DNA of 12,617 nt from JBOFSR01 sp051651645 (GTDB lineage: Bacteria > Spirochaetota > Spirochaetia > Treponematales > Treponemataceae): NCBI GenBank assembly GCA_051651645.1, contig JBOFSR010000041.1:1-12617 (forward strand), written 5' to 3'. Shown in pieces: positions 7,441-12,617 of the stretch. Within the stretch, counting starts at the first letter, position 1; the number at the start of each line of letters is the position of its first letter. Below the pieces are notes generated by a model, which had not been told where the DNA came from, did not search any database, and was given only the letters and a program-made list of their open reading frames with translations. A program made the translations under genes and the position numbers.

Positions 7441-8126
7441 AGTCCTCCAAAACGGCGAGTGCGTTTTTGATAATTCAAAAGTGCGTTTTTGAAATCATCT
7501 TCAGTGTAATCGGGCCACAGTATATCAGAAAAATCAAGCTCTGCATACGCCCCTTGCCAGAGCAAAAAATTGCTTAGCCGCTTTTCTCCTCCAGTGCGAA
7601 TAATTAAATCAACAGGCGGAAGTTGTGGTTCAAAAAGAGATGAAAAATCGTGTTCATTTATATTGTCTAAATGCGACGGATTGATTTTTTTTATATTTCG
7701 GATAATTTCATCTTTGCCACCATAATTGATTGCAAGAACGATAGTTAGTCCTGTAAAGTCTTTTGTATCGTCCATTGCATGGGTAATCTCCTGCTGAATA
7801 TCAGGGGGGAGGGTAGTCAAGTCGCCAAGATGTAAAAGACGAATATTGTTTTTTTTATAAAGTTCAAACTCATTTCGTAGGTAGATTTTGATCAAATTGA
7901 ATAAAAATCCAACTTCTTCTTGTGTTCGTTTCCAGTTTTCAGTTGAAAAGGTATAAAGCGTTAAATATTTGATGCCAAGCATACTTGCACTGATACCAAT
8001 ACGTTTTGCTGCACTTAAGCCTTCCTTGTGTCCTGCCGTTCGTGGTAAATTTCTGTTTTTTGCCCAGCGACCGTTGCCGTCCATGATGATGCCAATGTGT
8101 TGCGGAAGGCTTTCAAAATCTTGCAC
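7437..8126 (-). CDS. uppS: Isoprenyl transferase / undecaprenyl diphosphate synthase
   Basis: A cis-prenyltransferase that adds isopentenyl units to farnesyl diphosphate to build the C55 lipid carrier used in peptidoglycan and surface-polysaccharide synthesis; peripheral to the membrane. The 229-residue frame has GIIMDGNGRWAKNR at 12-25 with catalytic Asp16, FSTENW at 60-65, the NYGGKDEI element at 134-141, and RTGGEKRLSNFLLWQ at 177-191 followed by AELDFSDILWPD at 195-206, all standard for the family. The start codon is GTG (8126), 2 bases after the frr stop, with GGAAGG about 9 bases upstream; no ATG near the N-terminus would keep the conserved PQHIGIIMDGNG block in place. Its end overlaps the cdsA start as ATGA. 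Confidence 0.96.
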   Translation of the reverse strand: MQDFESLPQHIGIIMDGNGRWAKNRNLPRTAGHKEGLSAAKRIGISASMLGIKYLTLYTFSTENWKRTQEEVGFLFNLIKIYLRNEFELYKKNNIRLLHLGDLTTLPPDIQQEITHAMDDTKDFTGLTIVLAINYGGKDEIIRNIKKINPSHLDNINEHDFSSLFEPQLPPVDLIIRTGGEKRLSNFLLWQGAYAELDFSDILWPDYTEDDFKNALLNYQKRTRRFGGL

Positions 8127-8128
8127 GC

Positions 8129-8680
8129 TTAGCCTTCCATAATTTCTTTTTCTTTTTCTTCAAAAATTGTATTTATTTCTTTAATAAATTTATCTGTTAC
8201 TGTTTGCAGAGCTTCTTCTTCAGTTTTTACGCCATCTTCAGTAAGCTCGCTCGCTTTTTGCAGTTTTTTTAGCTCTTCATTTCCATCTCGACGAATGTTG
8301 CGAATTGCAACGCGATGATTTTCTGCAGTATTTTTTGCCTGTTTTACCAAATCTTTTCTTCGATCGGCGGTCAACGGTGGAATTGCTATTCTAATAATTT
8401 TTCCGTCATTTGAAGGATTTAATCCTAACTCTGATTTCAAAATAGTTTTTTCAATCTCTCCAATTAAGCCTTTGTCCCATGGTGTTATAACAACAGTTCG
8501 AGCCTCTGGGATTGAAATATTTGCAACTTGGGTTAGAGGTGTTTTTTCTCCGTAGTAATCAACACGGATTTTATCAAATAAGGCTGCCGATGCTCGCCCT
8601 GTTCTAATTCCTGCATAATCATCTTTTAGGTCTACAATTGTTTTTTCCATGCGTTTTATGCTTGCGTCATTATGTCCCAT
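8129..8680 (-). CDS. frr: Ribosome recycling factor
   Basis: RRF works with EF-G to split the post-termination ribosome. At 183 residues it is the normal length (about 185). Diagnostic segments are RTGRASAALFDKIRVDYYG (26-44), which includes the conserved Arg of the tip region, TPLTQVANISIPEARTVVITPWD (47-69 region, split by the hinge to domain II), NPSNDGKIIRIAIPPLTADRR (88-108) and KNTAENHRVAIRNIRRD (116-132). The start ATG has GAGGA 5 bases upstream. In many bacteria frr is read through from tsf; here a terminator-like hairpin lies between them at 8732-8771. No clear promoter pair was seen in the remaining 50 bases upstream of frr, so partial read-through is the most likely supply. Confidence 0.97.
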   Translation of the reverse strand: MGHNDASIKRMEKTIVDLKDDYAGIRTGRASAALFDKIRVDYYGEKTPLTQVANISIPEARTVVITPWDKGLIGEIEKTILKSELGLNPSNDGKIIRIAIPPLTADRRKDLVKQAKNTAENHRVAIRNIRRDGNEELKKLQKASELTEDGVKTEEEALQTVTDKFIKEINTIFEEKEKEIMEG

Positions 8681-8731
8681 AATTCCTCTTTCAAAAATAA
8701 AATTTGTAAATTATTTTTGTGTTCGTATCTA

Positions 8732-8771
8732 AAAAATCACGCTTTGATAGGAACATTCCCACCAAAACGTG
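8732..8771 (-). terminator. Intrinsic terminator after tsf (minus strand)
   Basis: On the minus strand, 8771-8739 folds into a long stem: CACG/CGTG at the base, then TTTG/CAAA and GG/CC near the top, with a few G-U pairs and a small loop. It is followed at once by ATTTTTT (8738-8732). No T-tract follows on the plus strand, so it acts in the direction of rpsB-tsf transcription, 20 bases after the tsf stop. It separates rpsB-tsf from frr-uppS-cdsA-dxr, fully or as an attenuator. Confidence 0.72.
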
Positions 8772-8791
8772 TTAGTTAAAAATTAAAAAAA

Positions 8792-9631
8792 TTAGTTTAG
8801 GATAAAGTTTACGGTTCCTGCAATAGAGAGTTTTGCTCCAGCTTGTTTTCCCACTTCTTCCATTTTCTTTGCAACGGTCATTTTGTCATCTTTAACAAAT
8901 GCTTGATCCATAAAACAAATTTCGGCTAAGTGCTTGTTGATCTTGCCTTTTGTAATATTTTCTCGAACATTTTCAGGCTTGCTTGCTTCTTTTTCATCAG
9001 TTTGCTTTTTGAAGATTTCTGTTTGCTCAGCAATGTAATTAGGATCTACATCTTCTCTTTTGATAAAAGCGGGAGAAAAAGCTGCAATGTGTAAACAGCA
9101 ATCGTATGCAAATTGTTTAATCTCTGCTTTATCTTTTGCACTCGCTGGATCAACTTTTACTTGCACAACAACGCCCGTTTTTTTATCACTATGGATATAA
9201 GATGCTAAAACACAATCACTTGGCGTTTCAATTGCTTGCAAACGACGCAAAGACATATTTTCTCGTGTTTTTGTTGCAAAGTCGAGTAAAACGTTTGAAA
9301 GCTCTTCATTTACTTCTGAATAATTTTTTGCAAAGGCGGTTTCAATAATTGCTTCTCCGCACTTAACAAAATCAGGATTTTTTGCTACAAAGTCTGTTTC
9401 ACAAGTGAGTTCAGCAACAATCGTTTTTGCTCCGACTGTTTTGATAAAAATGCTTCCTTCTTTTGTTGCACGCTCTGATCGTTTTTCAACGGCAGCAAGA
9501 CCTTTTTCTTTAAGTAATTTTGCCGCTTTCTCTGCATCGCCTGCACATTCATCGAGTGCTTTTTTGCACTCCATCATTCCCGCTCCCGTTTTTTCCCGTA
9601 GAGCTTTTATATCGGCTGCTTTGATTTCCAT
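8792..9631 (-). CDS. tsf: Translation elongation factor Ts
   Basis: EF-Ts is the nucleotide-exchange factor for EF-Tu. The 279-residue protein opens with the UBA-like EF-Tu-binding helix domain (1-53, with LREKTGAGMMECKKALDE at 11-28). It then has the invariant core segment AELTCETDFVAKNPDF at 73-88, where Thr79-Asp80-Phe81-Val82 insert next to the EF-Tu nucleotide site. The dimerisation and C-terminal modules follow (DCCLHIAAFSPAFI near 171-184, and the closing VGKQAGAKLSIAGTVNFILN). The start ATG has AGAGGA 6 bases upstream and lies 11 bases after the rpsB stop, the usual rpsB-tsf pairing. A terminator follows the stop. Confidence 0.97.
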   Translation of the reverse strand: MEIKAADIKALREKTGAGMMECKKALDECAGDAEKAAKLLKEKGLAAVEKRSERATKEGSIFIKTVGAKTIVAELTCETDFVAKNPDFVKCGEAIIETAFAKNYSEVNEELSNVLLDFATKTRENMSLRRLQAIETPSDCVLASYIHSDKKTGVVVQVKVDPASAKDKAEIKQFAYDCCLHIAAFSPAFIKREDVDPNYIAEQTEIFKKQTDEKEASKPENVRENITKGKINKHLAEICFMDQAFVKDDKMTVAKKMEEVGKQAGAKLSIAGTVNFILN

Positions 9632-9642
9632 TATGTCCTCTC

Positions 9643-10512
9643 TTACTCGTATAATTTATCTTCATCAACTAAAGAATCTTCGCTGTCATCAGCAGTTGTC
9701 TCTTCTTTTGACTCAGTTGGAATGTAATTCTCATAATCAACGATTTCAACTTCACTTGAACGAGGACCGTTGCTCATTTCCATCAATAGTTCATCTTCGT
9801 CTTGAAGGCTTTCAATGATTCTCAATCCATTTTCGTTATCAGCTTCGGTAACGGCATTTGCAATAATTGAGGTAAAAAGAGTGATAGCTCGGATTGCGTC
9901 ATCGTTTCCAGGAATTGGATAGTCGATTCCCTCAGGATTGCAATTTGTGTCAACAACAGCAACGATTGGAATGCCCATTCGGTGTGCTTCTGCAACGGCA
10001 ATGCCTTCTTTATGCGTGTCGATAATAAAGATAATGCCAGGAAGCTCCTTCATTTCTTTAATACCGCCAAGGTTTTTTTCTAGTTTTGCTTTTTCTTTTT
10101 GAATGGCTGCGATTTCTTTTTTTGTGATGCTGTCAAAGGTGCCATCACTTTCCATCTTTTCAAGTTTTTTAAGACGGAGCAAAGATTTTTTGATTGTAGA
10201 AAAGTTTGTAAGCATTCCGCCAAGCCAGCGATTGTTTACAAAATACATGCCACAACGCTCTGCTTCTTTTGCAATAGCTTGTTGTGCTTGTTTTTTTGTT
10301 CCTACAAATAGAACAGATTTTCCTGATGCTGCAACTTTTCGCACAGCCTCATACGCTTCTTTAATAGAAGCAATTGTTTTTTGCAAGTCAATGATGTGAA
10401 TACCATTTCGCTCTGCAAAAATATACCGCTTCATTCGCGGATCCCAACGTTTTACTTGATGCCCAAAGTGTACACCTGACTCAAGTAGACTCTTCATGGT
10501 TACTACTGCCAT
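9643..10512 (-). CDS. rpsB: 30S ribosomal protein S2
   Basis: S2 is a late-assembling protein of the small subunit. The 289-residue frame begins MAVVTMKSLLESGVHFGHQV, with KRWDPRMKRYIF at 21-32, VLFVGTKKQAQQAI at 67-80, NNRWLGGMLTNF at 93-104, and PGIIFIIDTHKEGIAVAEAHRMGIP near 156-180, followed by the NCNPEGIDYPIPGNDDAI block; all are S2 hallmarks. After about residue 230 there is an acidic C-terminal extension, rich in Glu and Asp and ending SLVDEDKLYE, that is longer than in E. coli S2 (about 241 residues). The start ATG has AAGGAG 5 bases upstream. It is the first gene of the rpsB-tsf unit and lies behind a structured leader. Confidence 0.97.
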   Translation of the reverse strand: MAVVTMKSLLESGVHFGHQVKRWDPRMKRYIFAERNGIHIIDLQKTIASIKEAYEAVRKVAASGKSVLFVGTKKQAQQAIAKEAERCGMYFVNNRWLGGMLTNFSTIKKSLLRLKKLEKMESDGTFDSITKKEIAAIQKEKAKLEKNLGGIKEMKELPGIIFIIDTHKEGIAVAEAHRMGIPIVAVVDTNCNPEGIDYPIPGNDDAIRAITLFTSIIANAVTEADNENGLRIIESLQDEDELLMEMSNGPRSSEVEIVDYENYIPTESKEETTADDSEDSLVDEDKLYE

Positions 10513-10631
10513 GATAACTCCTTCAAATCATTTTTCAAAATCATTGTTTTGAAAAACTCCTAACTCTGTTTCTCGTATCTTTTTTGAAGATCGGAAGATT
10601 AAATTAAATGCAGGACATTCAATTTAGTATA
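10513..10631 (-). promoter_or_regulatory. Structured rpsB leader with candidate promoter
   Basis: Between maf and rpsB, minus strand. A TATACT box (10631-10626) is a possible -10, with only a poor -35. Downstream are two hairpins: a small one (10593-10574; ATCTT/AAGAT plus CG/CG with one bulge), then a perfect 10-bp stem with a 6-base loop (TTTTTCAAAA at 10556-10547 with TTTTGAAAAA at 10540-10531). The first arm of this second hairpin can instead pair with 10527-10519, which contains most of the Shine-Dalgarno AAGGAG (10523-10518). In E. coli S2 represses its own rpsB-tsf mRNA; a comparable control here is inference. Confidence 0.5.
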
Positions 10632-10639
10632 AAGCTTTG

Positions 10640-11221
10640 CTAAGCAAAAAAATCATACTTTTGAAGCATAGCATAAAGTTCAAAAAGTGGCAAGCCCATA
10701 ATGGAGCTAAAATTGCCGTCAATTTTTTGTATAAAAAAAGACGCCCTTCCCTGAATGCGATAGCCTGCTGCAGCTCCATGCCATTCGTTGGTGCTGATAT
10801 ACCACTCAATTTCATCTTTTTTTAGTGTTCGAAAAGTTACATGATTGACGCTCGTTTTGACGGATGTTTTTTTTGATGTGCTATCAAAGAGGGCAAGCGA
10901 TGTGTATGTTTGGTGAGTTTTTCCCGAAAGTTTTTCTAAAAAAAGGTATGCTTCATTTTTGTCTTGCGGTTTTCCAAGAATTTCATTGTCAAGCAAAATC
11001 AGTGTATCGGCACTTAAAACTAAAAAATCTTTTTCTTGCGGAACTATTTTGATAGCCTGCGATATTTTTTTTTGCGCAATAAATGCCGAAACTTCATCTT
11101 TTTGTAAATCTTTTGGGTAGGATTCATCAAAATCATACTGCAAAGGCGTAAAGGGAATATCGACTGAGTCAAGTATTTGTTTGCGACGAGGCGAATTTGA
11201 GGCCAAGTAAAGCGTTTTCAT
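10640..11221 (-). CDS. maf: Maf-family nucleoside triphosphate pyrophosphatase
   Basis: Maf proteins hydrolyse dTTP, UTP or modified NTPs to the monophosphate, as a house-cleaning function. From ATG 11221 the protein is 193 residues, the usual Maf size. It opens with LYLASNSPRRKQIL at 4-17 (nucleotide-binding S-x-S-P-R-R), then SADTLI at 70-75 with the catalytic-site Asp72, LGKP at 82-85, GKTHQTYTSLAL at 100-111, EWHGAAAGYRIQGRA (the E-x-x-x-x-A-G-Y-x-x-Q-G motif) and a C-terminal SSIMGLPL. The frame is open upstream to 11263, but the extra 14 residues do not fit the family. ATG 11221 has no Shine-Dalgarno sequence and sits 9 bases after a good -10 box, so the message is probably leaderless. 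The exact substrate class is not decided here. It lies upstream of rpsB and may be co-transcribed with it. Confidence 0.93.
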   Translation of the reverse strand: MKTLYLASNSPRRKQILDSVDIPFTPLQYDFDESYPKDLQKDEVSAFIAQKKISQAIKIVPQEKDFLVLSADTLILLDNEILGKPQDKNEAYLFLEKLSGKTHQTYTSLALFDSTSKKTSVKTSVNHVTFRTLKKDEIEWYISTNEWHGAAAGYRIQGRASFFIQKIDGNFSSIMGLPLFELYAMLQKYDFFA

Positions 11222-11230
11222 AGTAACGAA

Positions 11231-11259
11231 AGTATAGCAAGTTAAAAGCAAGATAACAA
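11231..11259 (-). promoter_or_regulatory. Promoter of maf (leaderless start)
   Basis: On the minus strand TTGTTA (11259-11254) and TATACT (11236-11231) are separated by exactly 17 bases, a good sigma-70-type pair. The expected start is the A at about 11224, 3 bases before ATG 11221, which leaves no room for a ribosome site. It could also feed rpsB-tsf, since no terminator is evident after maf. Confidence 0.62.
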
Positions 11260-11309
11260 TCATTCAGGTTATAATTTTACTTGCGTTTACAGGATTAAAC
11301 ACAAAAATA

Positions 11310-11382
11310 GATTTTAATCACGCAATGGTAAAGTTTTTTTATAAACATACTATTGCATTTATTTTTCGAAATGATTAAAATC
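11310..11382. repeat. 73-base nested inverted repeat
   Basis: The outer arms are a perfect 11-bp inverted repeat, GATTTTAATCA (11310-11320) and TGATTAAAATC (11372-11382). Inside are a 9-bp pair with one G-U, GCAATGGTA (11322-11330) and TACTATTGC (11348-11356), and a small GTTT/AAAC pair at the apex (11333-11336, 11343-11346). The internal loop is lopsided, 1 base on one side and 15 on the other. No flanking target duplication was seen. It may be an RNA hairpin in the MBOAT leader or a protein-binding site. Confidence 0.65.
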
Positions 11383-11412
11383 CTCAAAAGCTTCTTTATT
11401 TAAGGATAGATC

Positions 11413-11451
11413 ATGGCTGACACGACACGACACGACACGACACTATTATAA
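11413..11451 (+). CDS. Short leader reading frame carrying the GACAC repeat
   Basis: ATG 11413 is preceded by AAGGA 6 bases upstream and encodes MADTTRHDTTLL before TAA at 11449. The repeat lies within codons 3-10. As written the frame closes at once, but the frame two bases over stays open from 11444 to TAG at 11582-11584 (46 codons, containing YFSIAKILAFFSF). Three or six repeat units would join it to this ATG, giving a 58-residue peptide in the six-unit case that ends 8 bases past the MBOAT start codon. Translation of either form is inferred from the ribosome site only. The peptide resembles nothing I know and may be simply a leader peptide. Confidence 0.35.
   Translation: MADTTRHDTTLL
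11419..11443 (+). repeat. Pentanucleotide tandem repeat (GACAC)5
   Basis: Five perfect, adjacent GACAC units, ending directly before TATTATAAC. The repeat is much richer in G+C than its surroundings. Unit length is not a multiple of three, so each slippage event changes the reading frame of anything translated through it. It also lies between CTGACA and TATTAT, which resemble a promoter's -35 and -10 boxes. Confidence 0.95.
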
Positions 11452-11500
11452 CAATTTTTTAAAATCTAATCAAATACAAAATAACAACTATTTTTCTATA

Positions 11501-11527
11501 GCTAAAATTTTAGCATTTTTCTCTTTT
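11501..11527 (+). terminator. Weak hairpin with T-rich tail before MBOAT gene (possible attenuator)
   Basis: GCTAAAATTTTAGC (11501-11514) is a perfect 14-base palindrome followed by ATTTTTCTCTTTT. It could fold as a 5-bp stem with an AATT loop. The stem is short and AT-rich, so at best this is a weak terminator or pause site between the leader frame and the MBOAT gene; it could equally be an operator. Confidence 0.25.
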
Positions 11528-11573
11528 ACTAGAAAGGAAATAACTTCTTTATACGTAATGGGAGCTATTTCAA

Positions 11574-12617
11574 ATGTTATTTAGCTCTATCACTTTTTTA
11601 GTTGCCTTTTTGCCCCTCGTATTAATTGCGTATTATTATGCAACAACAATTACAGTTAAAAACACTATTTTGCTTTTTGCAAGCCTCCTTTTTTATTCAT
11701 GGGGCGAGCCAAAATATGTTTTTGTAATGATTTTGTCAATTTTGATTAATTATCGGTGTGGCTTGTTTGTAAGCGATACAAACTTTTCTCTCAAAAATCG
11801 AAAACTTATGTTAGCCGTATCAATTCTGATTAATCTGTCTTTTTTATTTGTTTTCAAATATCTTGGATTTTTTTCAAAAATTTTGAATGCAGTTTTTTCA
11901 CGGCTTAATTTTCCGAGCATTCCTGTTAAAGAATTAATTATGCCGATTGGAATTTCATTTTATACCTTTCAAGCGATTTCGTATTTAATCGATATTTATC
12001 GAAAACCCGCTCTGGTGCAAAAAAATCTTTTTAATCTTGGCTTGTATATAACTTTTTTTCCGCAGCTAATTGCAGGGCCAATCGTTCGCTATCATGATAT
12101 TAATAATCAAATTCTGCTTAGAAAGTCCTCTTTAAATGATTTTGTTTACGGAGTTGAGCGTTTTATTATTGGACTTGGTAAAAAAGTTTTGCTTGCAAAT
12201 ACTTTTGCGGTGGTTGCTGATGGCATTTATAATCTTCCGTTTGAACAATATGACGCATACTATGCATGGATTGCAATCATTGCGTATAGCTTGCAGATTT
12301 TCTATGATTTTTCAGGTTACTCGGATATGGCGATTGGGCTGGGGAAAATGTTTGGCTTTACTTTTTTGGAAAACTTTAATTATCCGTATATGGCACAATC
12401 GATTACGGATTTTTGGCGACGGTGGCATATTTCGCTTTCATCGTGGTTTAAAGATTATGTGTATATTCCACTGGGCGGAAACAGAAAGGGAAAGTTTCGC
12501 ACCTCGATTAATTTATACGTCGTTTTTCTTTTAACGGGAATATGGCACGGAGCAGCATTTTCTTTTATCGTTTGGGGACTCGGGCATGGAACGCTTTTAT
12601 TTTTGGAAAAAACGATT
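11574..12617 (+). CDS. MBOAT-family membrane O-acyltransferase (AlgI/DltB-like), C-terminus cut off
   Basis: The frame is open from ATG 11574 to the window edge, 348 codons without a stop. An in-frame TAA at 11556 fixes this ATG as the start; GGGAG lies 9 bases upstream. MBOAT proteins such as AlgI, PatA and DltB move an acyl group, usually acetyl, across the membrane to an exported glycan or cell-wall polymer. The protein opens with MLFSSITFLVAFLPLVLIAY and has SLLFYSWGEPKY at 37-48, MPIGISFYTFQAISYLIDIY at 123-142, FFPQLIAGPIVRY at 161-173, YDFSGYSDMAIGLGKMFG at 244-261, then FWRRWHISLSSWFKDYVYIP at 280-299, PLGGNRKG at 299-306 and TGIWHGAAFSFIVWG at 321-335, with the invariant catalytic His at 325. 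Many hydrophobic segments are visible. Family members are about 460-500 residues, so roughly a quarter is missing. A secreted SGNH/AlgJ-like partner may follow beyond the edge. Confidence 0.95.
   Translation, partial: MLFSSITFLVAFLPLVLIAYYYATTITVKNTILLFASLLFYSWGEPKYVFVMILSILINYRCGLFVSDTNFSLKNRKLMLAVSILINLSFLFVFKYLGFFSKILNAVFSRLNFPSIPVKELIMPIGISFYTFQAISYLIDIYRKPALVQKNLFNLGLYITFFPQLIAGPIVRYHDINNQILLRKSSLNDFVYGVERFIIGLGKKVLLANTFAVVADGIYNLPFEQYDAYYAWIAIIAYSLQIFYDFSGYSDMAIGLGKMFGFTFLENFNYPYMAQSITDFWRRWHISLSSWFKDYVYIPLGGNRKGKFRTSINLYVVFLLTGIWHGAAFSFIVWGLGHGTLLFLEKTI

Larger units (their letters stand above)
11264..11573. other. 310-base intergenic region between divergent maf and MBOAT gene
   Basis: Apart from the 12-codon frame at 11413, no gene is seen. 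From left to right it contains a perfect TATAAT at 11270-11275 on the plus strand (its -35 is poor), a TTTACA at 11286 with a weak TAGATT 16 bases on, a nested inverted repeat (11310-11382), the short frame with five GACAC units (11413-11451), a 14-base palindrome (11501-11514), and GGGAG at 11560-11564 before the MBOAT start. The density of structure suggests a regulatory leader for the MBOAT gene. Confidence 0.6.

Noticed and set aside
9405..9818. 137-codon plus-strand frame spanning tsf and rpsB
   Set aside because: Antisense to two unmistakable essential genes; composition follows theirs.
11222..11263. 14-residue N-terminal extension of Maf
   Set aside because: It would span the promoter, and Maf proteins begin at the methionine just before the LASxSPRR motif.
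12136..12534. 132-codon plus-strand frame
   Set aside because: It lies entirely inside the MBOAT gene in another frame; the MBOAT frame carries all family motifs.

Overview
This is an AT-rich bacterial chromosomal window, about one third G+C by eye. It most resembles a spirochaete, probably a Treponema relative. The main reason is the block rpsB-tsf-frr-uppS-cdsA-dxr, which matches the order I know from Treponema pallidum. The MurG and Dxr motif variants and the TPR-plus-phosphoesterase pair also fit. No rRNA, tRNA, CRISPR array, insertion sequence or phage gene is visible.

Layout: (1) 1-2255, minus strand: an operon of a membrane-anchored TPR protein with a C-terminal Mrr-like domain, a metallophosphoesterase, and the start of an unrecognised protein that runs off the left edge. 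(2) 2320-3264, plus strand: a divergently transcribed exported TPR protein with a very acidic tail. (3) 3278-5334, minus strand: an ankyrin-repeat protein overlapping murG by ATGA. (4) 5470-8680, minus strand: the envelope-precursor operon frr-uppS-cdsA-dxr. (5) 8792-11221, minus strand: maf, then rpsB-tsf with a structured leader and a terminator after tsf. (6) 11264-11573: a 310-base intergenic region dense in structure. (7) 11574-12617, plus strand: a membrane-bound O-acyltransferase (MBOAT) gene cut by the right edge.

The genes combine translation (S2, EF-Ts, RRF) with envelope building. Dxr feeds isoprenoid precursors, UppS makes undecaprenyl diphosphate, CdsA makes CDP-diacylglycerol, and MurG makes lipid II on the undecaprenyl carrier. 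The MBOAT protein probably O-acylates an exported glycan.

The most interesting signal is upstream of the MBOAT gene. Five tandem GACAC units lie just inside a short reading frame that has its own Shine-Dalgarno sequence. With five units (as here) the frame closes after 12 codons. With three or six units it would run on for 46 further codons and end 8 bases past the MBOAT start codon. This looks like a simple-sequence contingency locus that could switch surface acylation. Other signals are two apparently leaderless genes with the same TATACT-9 nt-ATG layout (maf and the ankyrin gene), and an rpsB leader that can pair in two alternative ways, one of which covers the Shine-Dalgarno sequence.
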